Positions 53,483-63,595 of a stretch of DNA of 64,000 bases are shown here, in pieces (the stretch's first letter is position 1; every line of letters begins with the position of its first letter). Under the pieces are notes generated by a model, which was not told the DNA's origin, did no database searches, and was given only the letters and a program-made list of their open reading frames with translations. The position numbers and the translations under genes are program-made. This DNA comes from Streptomyces bacillaris. GTDB taxonomy: Bacteria > Actinomycetota > Actinomycetes > Streptomycetales > Streptomycetaceae. The DNA lies in the NCBI RefSeq assembly GCF_003268675.1, contig NZ_CP029378.1, forward strand, positions 3,658,001 to 3,722,000, read 5' to 3'.

Positions 53483-53688
53483 CCACGACGCGTACCGCCT
53501 CGTTCCGGGGCAGGCCGATGCCCACCGCCCGTACCGCCTCCGCCCCGGGCAGACCGATGCCCACGACCCGTACCGCTGCCGTCTTTGGCGAGCCGATGGC
53601 CGCCGCCCCTGCCGCTCTCCTCCCGGCCCGCCGCGCCGGGGGACCGCTGACCCACACCCGTACCGCCCTCCCGGAGGGAAGAGGATGA
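53479..53688 (+). CDS. Small repeat protein joining kinase and regulator genes
   Basis: A 69-residue ORF whose ATG overlaps the kinase stop (ATGA, 53479-53482) and whose stop overlaps the regulator ATG (ATGA, 53685-53688). GGAGGACC precedes the start. It consists of three 13-residue repeats, RTASFRGRPMPTA, RTASAPGRPMPTT and RTAAVFGEPMAAA, then a basic Pro/Arg tail. I know no homologue. The double overlap argues that it is translated, perhaps only to couple kinase and regulator synthesis, or as a small partner of one of them. Confidence 0.55.
   Translation: MTTTRTASFRGRPMPTARTASAPGRPMPTTRTAAVFGEPMAAAPAALLPARRAGGPLTHTRTALPEGRG
53491..53607 (+). repeat. 39-bp in-frame tandem repeat
   Basis: Units beginning CGTACCGC occur at 53491, 53530 and 53569 (period 39 bp) and contain RGRCCGATGSCC-like cores. 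They form most of the small ORF at 53479. Confidence 0.8.
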
Positions 53689-54332
53689 CCGCAGAAGGGG
53701 ACATGACCACCGAGGACTCCGGCCGGCCCCTGCGGGTGCTGCTCGCCGACGACGAGCATCTGATCCGGGGCGCCCTCGCCGCGCTGCTCGCCCTGGAGGA
53801 CGACCTCGTGGTCGTCGCGGAGGCGGCGAGCGGCCCGGAGGCGCTCGCGATGGCCCTCGCGCACCGGCCCGATGTCGCCGTCCTCGATCTCCAGATGCCG
53901 GGCGCGGACGGTGTGAAGGTCGCCACATCGCTCCGCGCCGAACTCCCCGGCTGCCGCACCATGATCGTGACCAGCCACGGCCGCCCCGGGCACCTCAAGC
54001 GGGCGCTGGCCGCCGGTGTGCGCGGCTTCGTCCCGAAGACCGTCAGCGCCCGTCGGCTCGCCGAGATCATCCGTACCGTCCACGCCGGAAACCGCTATGT
54101 GGACCCGGAGTTGGCGGCCGACGCGATCGCCGCCGGGGACTCCCCGCTGACCGCCCGGGAGGCCGAGGTGCTCGAACTGGCGGCGGACGGGGCGCCGGTC
54201 GCGGAGATCGCGGAGCGGGCCTCGCTCTCGCAGGGGACGGTCCGCAACTACCTCTCCTCGGCCGCCTCCAAGATCGGTGCGGAGAACCGGCACACGGCGG
54301 TGCGTCTCGCCCGCGAGCGAGGTTGGGTATAG
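53685..54332 (+). CDS. NarL/LuxR-family response regulator (DesR-like)
   Basis: A 215-residue regulator. The receiver domain has acidic pocket ADDEHLIRG and phosphoacceptor VAVLDLQMPGADG (Asp about 65), Lys in GFVPKTVSARR; the LuxR helix-turn-helix is LTAREAEVLELAADGAPVAE and ASLSQGTVRNYLSSAASKIG. ATG 53685 has GGAGGG six bases upstream. It is the cognate partner of the upstream kinase and probably controls the ABC exporter in the same cluster. A tRNA-Gly promoter (TATAGT) appears to overlap its stop codon. Confidence 0.93.
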   Translation: MTAEGDMTTEDSGRPLRVLLADDEHLIRGALAALLALEDDLVVVAEAASGPEALAMALAHRPDVAVLDLQMPGADGVKVATSLRAELPGCRTMIVTSHGRPGHLKRALAAGVRGFVPKTVSARRLAEIIRTVHAGNRYVDPELAADAIAAGDSPLTAREAEVLELAADGAPVAEIAERASLSQGTVRNYLSSAASKIGAENRHTAVRLARERGWV

Positions 54333-54355
54333 TAGGCATCGCGCTGAGGCGCACT

Positions 54356-54428
54356 GCGGACGTAGCTCAGTTGGTAGAGCGCAACCTTGCCAAGGTTGAG
54401 GTCGCCAGTTCGAACCTGGTCGTCCGCT
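54356..54428 (+). tRNA. tRNA-Gly (GCC), copy 2
   Basis: A 73-base cloverleaf with anticodon GCC, D loop AGTTGGTA and T arm CCAGTTCGAACCTGG. It differs from copy 1 (50026) only by an extra T in the D loop. Confidence 0.95.
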
Positions 54429-54436
54429 CCGGAAAG

Positions 54437-54470
54437 CGAAGGCCCCGGTCCATCTGGACCGGGGCCTTCG
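54437..54470. terminator. Terminator between tRNA-Gly and purC
   Basis: CGAAGGCCCCGGTCC / GGACCGGGGCCTTCG with a 4-base loop lies between convergent tRNA-Gly and purC and may serve both. Confidence 0.8.
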
Positions 54471-54486
54471 CCGTATCCGCTTGCCC

Positions 54487-55401
54487 CTACGACCAGTTGG
54501 AGCCGGTCAGGACCTCGTACGCCTCGATGTACTTGGCGCGGGTGGCGTCCACGATCTCCTGCGGCAGCGCGGGCGGCGGCGTCTCGCTGGCGCGGTCCCA
54601 GCCGGAGGCCGGGGAGGTCAGCCAGTCGCGGACGAACTGCTTGTCGTACGAGGGCTGCGCGCGGCCGGGCTGCCAGGTGGCGGCGGGCCAGAAGCGCGAG
54701 GAGTCGGGCGTCAGCACCTCGTCCGCGATGATCAGCCGCTCGCCGCCGTCCCCGGTGGTCTCGTAGCCGAACTCGAACTTGGTGTCGGCCAGGACGATTC
54801 CGCGGTGGTGGGCGATGTCCCGGGCACGGCGGTAGACGTCGAGCGTGGTCCGGCGCAGCTCGGCGGCGGTCTCCACACCGACCTGGTGGGCGACCTCCTC
54901 GTAACTCACGTTCTCGTCGTGGTCCCCGACGGCCGCCTTGGTGGCCGGGGTGAAGATCGGGCCGGGCAGCTCGGAGCCGTCGACCAGGCCCTCGGGGAGG
55001 CCGATGCCGCAGACCGTACGGGAGCCGTTGTACTCGACCAGCCCGGAGCCGGTGAGATAACCGCGCGCCACGCACTCGACCGGAACCATCCGCAGGTTCT
55101 TGCAGACGAGGGTGCGGCCCGCCCAGTCGGCCGGGGCGCCGGCCGGCAGCTCGGTGGAGATGACGTGGTTGGGGACCAGGTCGGCCAGCTGGTCGAACCA
55201 CCAGAGCGAGAGCTTCGTGAGGACGCGGCCCTTGTCGGGGATCTCGGTCGGCAGGACCCAGTCGTAGGCGGAGATACGGTCGCTGGCGACCATGACGAGG
55301 TCGCCCGCCTCGTTCCGGTACAGGTCACGCACCTTGCCGGTGTGCAGGTGGGTGAGGCCCGGAACCTGTACGGGCTCGGGCTTTTCTACAAAACCGGACA
55401 C
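54487..55401 (-). CDS. purC: Phosphoribosylaminoimidazole-succinocarboxamide synthase
   Basis: A 304-residue SAICAR synthetase, joining CAIR and aspartate (step 7). Motifs include HTGKVRDLYRNEAGDL (about 20-35), VASDRISAYDWVLPTEIPDK, ECVARGYLTGSGLVEY and LADTKFEFGYETTGDG. The length fits the actinobacterial/yeast-like class. It stands alone with an imperfect repeat region upstream. Confidence 0.96.
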   Translation of the reverse strand: MSGFVEKPEPVQVPGLTHLHTGKVRDLYRNEAGDLVMVASDRISAYDWVLPTEIPDKGRVLTKLSLWWFDQLADLVPNHVISTELPAGAPADWAGRTLVCKNLRMVPVECVARGYLTGSGLVEYNGSRTVCGIGLPEGLVDGSELPGPIFTPATKAAVGDHDENVSYEEVAHQVGVETAAELRRTTLDVYRRARDIAHHRGIVLADTKFEFGYETTGDGGERLIIADEVLTPDSSRFWPAATWQPGRAQPSYDKQFVRDWLTSPASGWDRASETPPPALPQEIVDATRAKYIEAYEVLTGSNWS

Positions 55402-55499
55402 GGTGCCTCCGCGTAGATTGATCCAGGAGCGGTTCCGATTGTCCCGTACGGAGGCGGCGGGTGCGGGAGCGGGGCCGTGAACACGCCCGGCCGCGCTTC

Positions 55500-55612
55500 G
55501 GTCCCGCTTCAGTTCCGCCTACGGGTGCGCCCGGGGCCATGCTCGGTCCCGCCTGCGGATACGCCCGGGATCCGGTTCAGCCCTGCCTGCAGATGCGCCG
55601 AGGCCCGTTCAG
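55500..55612. repeat. Imperfect repeat region between purC and the next gene
   Basis: Related units such as GCCTACGGGTGCGCCCGG, GCCTGCGGATACGCCCGG and GCCTGCAGATGCGCC recur at about 40-bp intervals just after the stop of the dimethylformamidase-like gene. No clear hairpin or gene. Confidence 0.5.
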
Positions 55613-57067
55613 TCAGTCGCGCTTGCAGATGCGGTCGAGGAGGTTGGCCGTGGCCTGCTGGATACGGGCGTCGACATGGCCGGGGCGGTCCAGCGCCGGG
55701 GACCAGGCGAAGGTGCCGGAGGCGAAGACGAGCGCGCCGGAGGGGGCCTGGTAGAGCGAGGTCTCCTGGTGGCGGGTGGCACCCTCGGAGTCCTGGTACG
55801 GGGAGTGGGCGAGCAGGATGCGGTTGTCGTGCTCCGGCAGGCTCGTCCGGGGGAAGTAGCGGTCGGCCTCACCGGCGACCAGGCCGTCGATCTCGTCGCC
55901 GTCGGCCGCGCCCGTGGCGTCCCAGAGCCAGTGCTCGGCGTTGCGCACGACCAGCGGGCTGGGCTCGGGCACCCGGCCCGCGTACTGGATGCCCAGGAGC
56001 TGCTGTTCGGGCCGGTCCACCTCGCGCCAGAGGGCCGACTTCCCGGGGCCCCGGCGCTTGCGGCAGGTCAGCAGGCGGTCGGGGATGCCGGAGGCGGAGG
56101 GGGCGAGGCCCACCTGCCAGTACATGGTGTTGGCGGAGAGGAAGACGAGCGAGGTGCCGCCGTCGCGGGCGCGCTCGGCGGCCCGGCGCATGGGGGTGGT
56201 CCAGTACTCGTCGTGGCCGGGGAAGACCAGGCCCCGGTAGCGGCTGGGGTCGATCCGGCCGGCGTGCAGATCGCGGGCGTCGGCGTAGGCGAGGTCGTAG
56301 CCGTATCTCTCGGCCCAGCGGATGAAGTCGTACGCGTGCCCCACGTGCAGCGGCAGTCCGGCCCCGGCGTACGGGCGGTCGAAGGAGATCGTGACGGCCG
56401 CGTCCTCCTCGCCCAGCAGCCGCCCCCGCTCGTCCCACGCGTGGTAGAGGCTGGCGCCGGTGCGGCCGTCCTCCGGGTAGAGGTTGTACGCCTGCCAGGT
56501 GATGTCGGGGAGCAGGAGCAGCAGATCGGCGGGGTGGTCGTGGCGGACGGTGAAGGGGATGTGCGAGCGGTACCCGTCGGCGGTGGTCAGCACGGCCACG
56601 TACGCGCCGACCGACCAGTAGCTCGGGATCTGGAGCCGCCAGGACATCCACCAGTGGTGGCAGGAGACGGTCCGGTCGGCGGCCAGCGGCGGCGGCTGGA
56701 CGATGCCGGAGAGGCGCGGGCTGGTGGTGATCTTGGCCGCGCCGTCGCCGCCGTAGTGACCGATCCGGTAGACGTCGACGGAGAACTGCTGGGGCGGGTC
56801 CACGGTGATGTGGAAGTCGATGGCCTCGCCGGGGGCGGCCGCTCCGGGCGAGACGAACCCCTTGATCTGGCGGTGGACGTCGTCGGCGGTGCGGGTGCCG
56901 CCGCCGGTGGAGCGGGCGAGGTCCGCGTACCAGGGGACGACCTGGCCGGTGTCGTCGAAATAGTTCTCACTGCCGCGCAGCCAGGGCAGCGGGCCCTGTC
57001 CGAAGGGGTCGCTCACCGCATGCGCGAGGGCGCCCGACTCCCACCGGCGAATCTGCTCCGCCCCCAT
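55613..57067 (-). CDS. N,N-dimethylformamidase beta-subunit-like protein
   Basis: A 484-residue soluble protein, ATG behind GGGAGGGG. It resembles the large-subunit C-terminal family of N,N-dimethylformamidase: SVDVYRIGHYGGDGAAKI (about 90-107), an immunoglobulin-like part, then a class-I-glutamine-amidotransferase-like fold with YRGLVFPGHDEYWTTPMRRA (about 270-289). No small subunit is adjacent, so true amidase activity on dimethylformamide is doubtful. No signal peptide is evident. Confidence 0.75.
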   Translation of the reverse strand: MGAEQIRRWESGALAHAVSDPFGQGPLPWLRGSENYFDDTGQVVPWYADLARSTGGGTRTADDVHRQIKGFVSPGAAAPGEAIDFHITVDPPQQFSVDVYRIGHYGGDGAAKITTSPRLSGIVQPPPLAADRTVSCHHWWMSWRLQIPSYWSVGAYVAVLTTADGYRSHIPFTVRHDHPADLLLLLPDITWQAYNLYPEDGRTGASLYHAWDERGRLLGEEDAAVTISFDRPYAGAGLPLHVGHAYDFIRWAERYGYDLAYADARDLHAGRIDPSRYRGLVFPGHDEYWTTPMRRAAERARDGGTSLVFLSANTMYWQVGLAPSASGIPDRLLTCRKRRGPGKSALWREVDRPEQQLLGIQYAGRVPEPSPLVVRNAEHWLWDATGAADGDEIDGLVAGEADRYFPRTSLPEHDNRILLAHSPYQDSEGATRHQETSLYQAPSGALVFASGTFAWSPALDRPGHVDARIQQATANLLDRICKRD

Positions 57068-57237
57068 GCCGCGCCCCTCCCTCGGGTCCCCCGGACAACT
57101 CCTGTGCGCACGATGTCAGCGCCGATCCCCAGCACATCACATAACGCACGCACTCCGTCACCCTTCGTCGCTAATTGACGTGAACGGAACCCTTTCTTCC
57201 GGCCGATACGCACGACCGGTCGTGCTGCCATCCGGTG

Positions 57238-57337
57238 TCGAGGGCCGCGTCCGGGTGTTGAGGGCCGCGTCCGGCCCCGTACGACGACAGCTCATACCGG
57301 TCGAGGGCTGCGTCCGGCCCGTACGACAGCTCATACC
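57238..57337. repeat. Imperfect direct repeats at the end of the membrane-protein gene
   Basis: GAGGGCCGCGTCCGG starts units at 57240, 57259 and 57303; the last two extend to CCCGTACGACGACAGCTCATACC and CCCGTACGACAGCTCATACC. The third copy overlaps the final codons and stop of the gene at 57331, suggesting the others are duplications of that gene end. Confidence 0.75.
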
Positions 57338-59115
57338 AACCGCACCGGCTTGTCGGAGCGCACGCCCACCTCCGCCAGCCAGGACCGCAGCGGGTCCGGG
57401 TCGCCGTCCTCGACCAGGCTGAGGACCGGCGTCGCGAGGTCCGCCCGGCGTTCGCCGTCGACGAGCAGCGCGGGGCCGTCCAGCCAGTCGAGCCCGGGGG
57501 CCGCGCCCGCCGTGTCCACGGCCGCGCAGCAGACCATGGCCGCGACGTGGTCGGCGAGCAGCTCGGTGCCCGTACGCGGGGGCTGGAGCGGGAAGAGGGG
57601 CAGCGGGTCGGGGCCCCAGACGTCGAGGGCGTCCGGTCCCGCGCCGGCCGCCGGCTGCGGGGCCGGGCCGGGCGCGGGGGCCCGGGCGTCGTCGCGGGCG
57701 ACCGCCGCCCCGATGCCGGCGGCCAGCTCCTCCCCCGGCTCGCCGGGTCCGGCCAGGTGCTCCATGACCCGGGCGAGGGTGGGGACGGCCGGGTCGGCGG
57801 CGGAGGCCAGGGGCACGCCCATCGCGTCGAGCACCCGGTGGAGCCGGGCCGCCTCCGTACGCCACTTCCGGTCGACGACCTCTTCCGGATACTGCTGCCA
57901 GTCCACCGGGGCCCAGTCCGGACCGCTCTCCGCCGGACCGCCGTGGAAGAGCCGGGCGGCGAGCAGGGAGGTGGCCTCGTCGGCCACGCCGGGCTCTTCG
58001 AGCAGGTCGCAGGCGGGGCGCTCACCGAGGCGCGAGGTGAAGCCGTCGGCCAGCCGGTCCCGGCGGGACAGCTCGGTGAGGGCGGAGACCACCCCGGCGT
58101 CCAGCCGGGAGGGCCAGCGGCCCATCCGCCAGGCGGGCAGCGCGACCCGGGTCAGCAGCCGGTCCCAGCCGGCGTAGGCCAGGCCGACCTGCTCCTGGGC
58201 GGCGATGCGGAGCGCGTAGTCGACGTCCTGGGCACGCATCGACGCGGTGACCGCCACGCACCGCTCCATCTCGGCGGCATGCTCCCGGCAGGCCCGCAGC
58301 AGCAGCCGGGCGACCCAGCCGGTGAAGGCGGCCGGGGCGGCGCGGAGGGGCCCCTTGCCGGGCGCGGAGGCATCGGCCACGGCGGCGTCCAGGCCGCGGA
58401 CGAAGCGGCGGGCGGCGGCTATGTCGGGGTGCGCGGAGGAGCCGGTGCCCGCCACGACGGGGGCGAGGACGGCGCGCAGCTCGGCGACGCGCATCCACCA
58501 GAGGAAGGGGGAGCCGATGACGAGGACGGGGGCGGGTGCCCCCTCCCCGGCCGCACGGCCGTGGGCTTCCGGCGGGGCTGCGGCTACCGACGTTCCGGAT
58601 GGGGTTCCGGCTCCCGACGTTCCGGACGGGGCTGCGGCTCCCGATGGGGCTCCGGGTGAGGCTTTCGGCCGCTTCCGGTGCGCGCGAGGGGTTCGGGGGG
58701 CGCGGTGGGTGCGGTCCTCCAGCCAGCTGTCGCAGTCCGGGGTCAGCGCTATGGCCGAGGGGGCGGGGACGCCGAGCCGGTCGGCCAGGTCCCGGACCAG
58801 CCGGTAGAGATCGGGGGCGCCCTCCTCCGCCACGGGGACGGTCGGGCTCACGGCGGGCCGGGCCCGCGCGACGGAGACCGCGACGGCGGCGGCCACCAGC
58901 AGCACCACGACGGCGACACCGGCCACCGCCCAGCGCACACCGTCCCAGGCGGGCCCGCCGAGATGCCCCTGGGCGCCCGCGGCGAACAGCACGACGGCCA
59001 CGGCCGCGGGCGTGATCACCACGGCCAGCGCCCTGCTGCGGATCCGCAGCAGGGCGAGCGCTCGGGCCTGTGCAGCCCGCGCACCCAGCTCCTCACCCAC
59101 GTCGATACCGGACAC
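57331..59115 (-). CDS. Degenerate M48-peptidase-like membrane protein
   Basis: A 594-residue protein with two N-terminal membrane helices (about 30-85), a short peptidase-like region (LYRLVRDLADRLGVPAPSAI, LVIGSPFLWWMRVAELRAVL) and a long soluble Arg/Ala-rich C-terminal part (about 250-590). The arrangement of helices and the AELRAVL segment resemble M48 zinc peptidases, where HExxH should follow, but no HExxH is present. It is probably an inactive relative. The Ser/Gly/Pro-rich insertion at about 145-200 has GTPSGTS-like repeats. Confidence 0.6.
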   Translation of the reverse strand: MSGIDVGEELGARAAQARALALLRIRSRALAVVITPAAVAVVLFAAGAQGHLGGPAWDGVRWAVAGVAVVVLLVAAAVAVSVARARPAVSPTVPVAEEGAPDLYRLVRDLADRLGVPAPSAIALTPDCDSWLEDRTHRAPRTPRAHRKRPKASPGAPSGAAAPSGTSGAGTPSGTSVAAAPPEAHGRAAGEGAPAPVLVIGSPFLWWMRVAELRAVLAPVVAGTGSSAHPDIAAARRFVRGLDAAVADASAPGKGPLRAAPAAFTGWVARLLLRACREHAAEMERCVAVTASMRAQDVDYALRIAAQEQVGLAYAGWDRLLTRVALPAWRMGRWPSRLDAGVVSALTELSRRDRLADGFTSRLGERPACDLLEEPGVADEATSLLAARLFHGGPAESGPDWAPVDWQQYPEEVVDRKWRTEAARLHRVLDAMGVPLASAADPAVPTLARVMEHLAGPGEPGEELAAGIGAAVARDDARAPAPGPAPQPAAGAGPDALDVWGPDPLPLFPLQPPRTGTELLADHVAAMVCCAAVDTAGAAPGLDWLDGPALLVDGERRADLATPVLSLVEDGDPDPLRSWLAEVGVRSDKPVRLV

Positions 59116-59497
59116 GGCCGGATGTCACCCCCTCTGCCCCGCGACGGTTGCTCACTCCACCACTGTGGCACCCGTCACCGACATCGCAATGCCGGTGGGC
59201 CAAGTGCCGGAACGCCTGCGCCGCACCCTAGTTGGGGCCTCGGCGGGCGTCATCCGTCTGGCCCAGTCGTCACCCGATGGAATGGCTTTGGGCAAAGCTG
59301 CTGACGTGTCCGCGCCCGTAGGGCAGGGCGGTGGTGGAGCGGGACTGGGGCGGCCCGGTACAGGGCGGGACGGCGCGTCGAGCCCGGGGCCGTAACCGAT
59401 GGCGCACACGCGGACAGCCCCCCGCGCCGTCCGCGTACGCCGGTGGCGTGCGGGACGGCGCGGGGGGCTGCGGAGCAGCGGGGCGCCGGGAGAGGGC
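59116..59497. other. 382-base interval downstream of purD
   Basis: No gene. It contains the very long purD terminator hairpin (59415-59470); the rest must hold the promoter of the leftward membrane-protein gene but shows no clear boxes. Confidence 0.5.
59415..59470 (-). terminator. Long hairpin terminator of purD
   Basis: CAGCCCCCCGCGCCGTC and GACGGCGCGGGGGGCTG, plus further inner pairing, flank a central loop. It lies 28 bases after the purD stop. Confidence 0.8.
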
Positions 59498-60748
<1,251 letters not shown>

Positions 60749-60897
60749 GGGGTGCAGCCTAGCGGCCGGGGCCCAGGGGCCCGGACGGCCGCCGATCCGT
60801 GGACGGTGAGGAGGGGGCGGCCGGGGCGCTCTGGGGGCTGTCCCGGGAGTGCCCCCAGGGCACTACCGGGAGGCGGCCCCGGCCCCAACCCCGGCCA

Positions 60898-60940
<43 letters not shown>

Positions 60941-60948
60941 CACTACCG

Positions 60949-63168
60949 CTACTGCTCGTTGGTGAACTCCTCCACCACCGTGGCGCCCAGCTCGCGGACG
61001 ATCAGCTCATGGCCGGAGAGGGCGGAGTCGACGAGATCCGGGTCGTCGGCCTCGGCGGTGTCGTCCTCGGGGGCCACGGAGCGCGGCGGCTCGGAGGCGT
61101 ACCCGTGGGAGGGCTCGGGGGCGGTGGGCGGCGCCGGGTCGTGGGCCTGGGGCCGGGGCGGCGGCGAGGAGGCCGGGGGCTGCAGGGAGGACGGCTGCTG
61201 GGGGGCGTGCGCCGGATTGCCCTCGTACGCCATCGGGGCCGGGGCGGCGGGTGAGGGCGCGGGGGCGGGCTGGTACTGCGGGGCCGGGGGGCGTGCACCG
61301 CCGAGGGGCGGGGGAGCCGCCCCGCCACCGGAGGTGTCGACGACGGCCTCGACGCGCCACTGGGCGTTGAACCGCTCGGCGAGCGCCTGCTTGAGGACCT
61401 CCTCGCTGCCGCTGCTCGCGAAGTTGTCCCGGGCTCCGGCGTTGATGAAGCCGAGCCGGAGGGTGGTGCCGTCGAACCCGGTCACCTGGGCGTTCTGGCT
61501 GAGCAGGATCCAGGTGAAGCGGCGCTTGTTCTTCACGGCCTCCAGGATGTCGGGCCACATGCTGCGGACCTGGCCGGCCCCTTGGCTCATGTCCTGGCCC
61601 GATGCGGGGGTGGCCGGTGCGGAGGGGGCCGAGGGGGCGGGGGTGGCCGGTGCGGGGGCGGCGGGCGGCGGGGTGGCGGGGCCGCTGCCGGGGGCGGAGG
61701 CGGTGGGCCAGCCGCCGGGGCGCCGGGCCGCCTGCTCGCCGCCGGCCGCGGTGGGCCAGGAGCCGGGCCGCTGCGCGGGGGCCTGGGGCTCGCCGGGCTG
61801 CGGGGCGGCCTGGGGCTGCGGGGCTGCGGGCGGTGCGTAGGCGGCGGGCGCGGGGGCCGGGGCCTCGCCCCGTACGGCGGCACGGGCGGCGTCGGGACCC
61901 GCGGGGGCCACGGGTGCGGCCTGCGGGACGTGGGCCTCGGGCCCGGGGACGTACCCCATCGGCGCCACGGCGGCGGGCGGCGCGGAGAACGCGGCGGCAG
62001 CAGCGGCGGACGCACCGCGCTCCAGCCGGTCGAGCCGGGCCTGCATCGACCGCTCGTCGTCGAAGGCGGCCGGAAGCAGGACCCGGGCGCAGATCAGCTC
62101 CACCTGGAGGCGCGGCGAGGTGGCGCCGCGCATCTCGGTGAGCCCCTCGTTGACCAGGTCGGCGGCGCGGCTCAGCTCGGCGGCGCCGAAGACGGAGGCC
62201 TGGGCCTGCATCCGCTCCACGACATCGGCGGGGGCGTCGATGAGCCCCTTCTCCCCCGCGTCGGGCACAGCGGCGAGGATCACCAGGTCACGCAGCCGCT
62301 CCAGCAGATCCGCGACGAAGCGACGGGGATCGTTGCCGCCCTCGATGACCCGGTCGACGACCTCGAAGGCGGCGGCCCCGTCACCGGCGGCGAAGGCGTC
62401 GATGATCGAGTCGAGCAGCGAGCCGTCCGTGTACCCGAGGAGGGCGGTCGCCATGGCGTACGTCACACCGTCGTCGCCCGCACCGGCGAGCAACTGGTCC
62501 ATGACGGACATGGAGTCACGCACGGACCCGGCCCCGGCCCGCACGACCAGCGGCAGGACGCCGTCCTCGACGGGGCTGTTCTCCCGCCCGCAGACATCGG
62601 CGAGATAGCTGCGCAGGGTCCCGGGAGGGACGAGCCGGAACGGATAGTGGTGCGTACGCGACCGGATCGTCCCGATGACCTTCTCGGGCTCGGTGGTGGC
62701 GAAGATGAACTTCAGATGCTCCGGCGGCTCCTCGACCACCTTCAGCAGGGCGTTGAACCCCGCCGGGGTGACCATGTGGGCCTCGTCGATGATGTAGATC
62801 TTGTAACGACTGGAGGCGGGCCCGAAGAACGCCTTCTCGCGCAGATCACGGGCGTCGTCCACACCACCGTGCGATGCGGCGTCGATCTCGATGACATCGA
62901 TGGACCCCGGCCCGTTCCGCGCGAGGTCCCGGCACGACTGGCACTCCCCGCACGGGGTCGGCGTGGGCCCCTGCTCGCAGTTCAGACAGCGGGCGAGGAT
63001 GCGCGCACTGGTCGTCTTTCCACAGCCGCGCGGCCCGCTGAACAGGTACGCGTGATTGACCCGGTTGTTCCGCAGGGCCTGCTGGAGCGGGTCAGTGACA
63101 TGCTCCTGACCGATGACCTCGGCGAACGACTCGGGGCGGTAGCGGCGGTACAGCGCAAGGGACGACAC
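60949..63168 (-). CDS. dnaX: DNA polymerase III subunit gamma/tau
   Basis: A 739-residue clamp-loader ATPase. Walker A FSGPRGCGKTTSARILAR is at about 40-57, zinc cysteines are in CLNCEQG and CGECQSC, Walker B is in YIIDEAHMVTPAGFNALLKV (near 125-145), and the arginine region FATTEPEKVIGTIRSR follows. The C-terminal half is a long Pro/Ala-rich tau tail. I start at GTG 63168 (MSSLALYRRYRPESFAEVIG); the frame stays open upstream through a repeat array, but that sequence is not DnaX-like. A tau-only product is expected; I saw no obvious slippery A/T run. Confidence 0.96.
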   Translation of the reverse strand: MSSLALYRRYRPESFAEVIGQEHVTDPLQQALRNNRVNHAYLFSGPRGCGKTTSARILARCLNCEQGPTPTPCGECQSCRDLARNGPGSIDVIEIDAASHGGVDDARDLREKAFFGPASSRYKIYIIDEAHMVTPAGFNALLKVVEEPPEHLKFIFATTEPEKVIGTIRSRTHHYPFRLVPPGTLRSYLADVCGRENSPVEDGVLPLVVRAGAGSVRDSMSVMDQLLAGAGDDGVTYAMATALLGYTDGSLLDSIIDAFAAGDGAAAFEVVDRVIEGGNDPRRFVADLLERLRDLVILAAVPDAGEKGLIDAPADVVERMQAQASVFGAAELSRAADLVNEGLTEMRGATSPRLQVELICARVLLPAAFDDERSMQARLDRLERGASAAAAAAFSAPPAAVAPMGYVPGPEAHVPQAAPVAPAGPDAARAAVRGEAPAPAPAAYAPPAAPQPQAAPQPGEPQAPAQRPGSWPTAAGGEQAARRPGGWPTASAPGSGPATPPPAAPAPATPAPSAPSAPATPASGQDMSQGAGQVRSMWPDILEAVKNKRRFTWILLSQNAQVTGFDGTTLRLGFINAGARDNFASSGSEEVLKQALAERFNAQWRVEAVVDTSGGGAAPPPLGGARPPAPQYQPAPAPSPAAPAPMAYEGNPAHAPQQPSSLQPPASSPPPRPQAHDPAPPTAPEPSHGYASEPPRSVAPEDDTAEADDPDLVDSALSGHELIVRELGATVVEEFTNEQ

Positions 63169-63217
63169 ATCCACGAGGTTATCGGGGCGCACTGACACCC
63201 GGCTCCACACGGCCCGT

Positions 63218-63327
63218 ACGACCACCCTCGGACAGGCTGCACGACCACCCCCGGGACGGGCTGTACGACCACCCCCGGGACGGGCTGTACGACCACCCCC
63301 GAGTCGGCCCGCCCGACCATCCCCAGG
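63218..63327. repeat. 23-24 bp tandem array upstream of dnaX
   Basis: Units of the form ACGACCACCCCCGGGACGGG begin at 63218, 63241, 63265 and 63289, with a degenerate fifth near 63314. The array occupies the space between the SRP RNA and the dnaX start, about 50 bases upstream of the GTG. Confidence 0.85.
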
Positions 63328-63375
63328 ACGGCCCGCACAGGCACCCCGGCGAGCGAGGCCCCGGGAACGCAAGGA

Positions 63376-63471
63376 CCCCCCACGCACCCGCCAGAGCCGA
63401 CCTACCCTTGCTGCCTTCCGGCCCTGGGGGAGTTCAGTCAGATAGCGCCACGTGAGGGGCTGACGCCCACC
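63376..63471 (-). ncRNA. ffs: Signal recognition particle (4.5S) RNA
   Basis: On the minus strand the SRP domain IV core is seen as CCAGGGCCGGAAGGCAGCAA followed by GGG (about 63406-63428), with the GGAA tetraloop and the asymmetric loop partners. The flanking CCCCTCACG and CGTGGGGGG arms can pair as the outer helix. Position between dnaX and tRNA-Ser is usual for Streptomyces. Ends are approximate. Confidence 0.9.
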
Positions 63472-63595
63472 TTAGCCGATCCCCGCCCCCTCCGGTCCAC
63501 CCGCCCGCCCCACCGGACGACCTGCGCGGCCGCTCCGGACGATCTTCGGGGAACGTGTTCGCGAGCACCCTCCAACGTCTTGTATTGTTTGCGGC

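Noticed and set aside
63169..63387. N-terminal extension of dnaX
   Set aside because: The extra residues come from the 24-bp repeat array and SRP RNA region and do not resemble DnaX; GTG 63168 gives the normal start.
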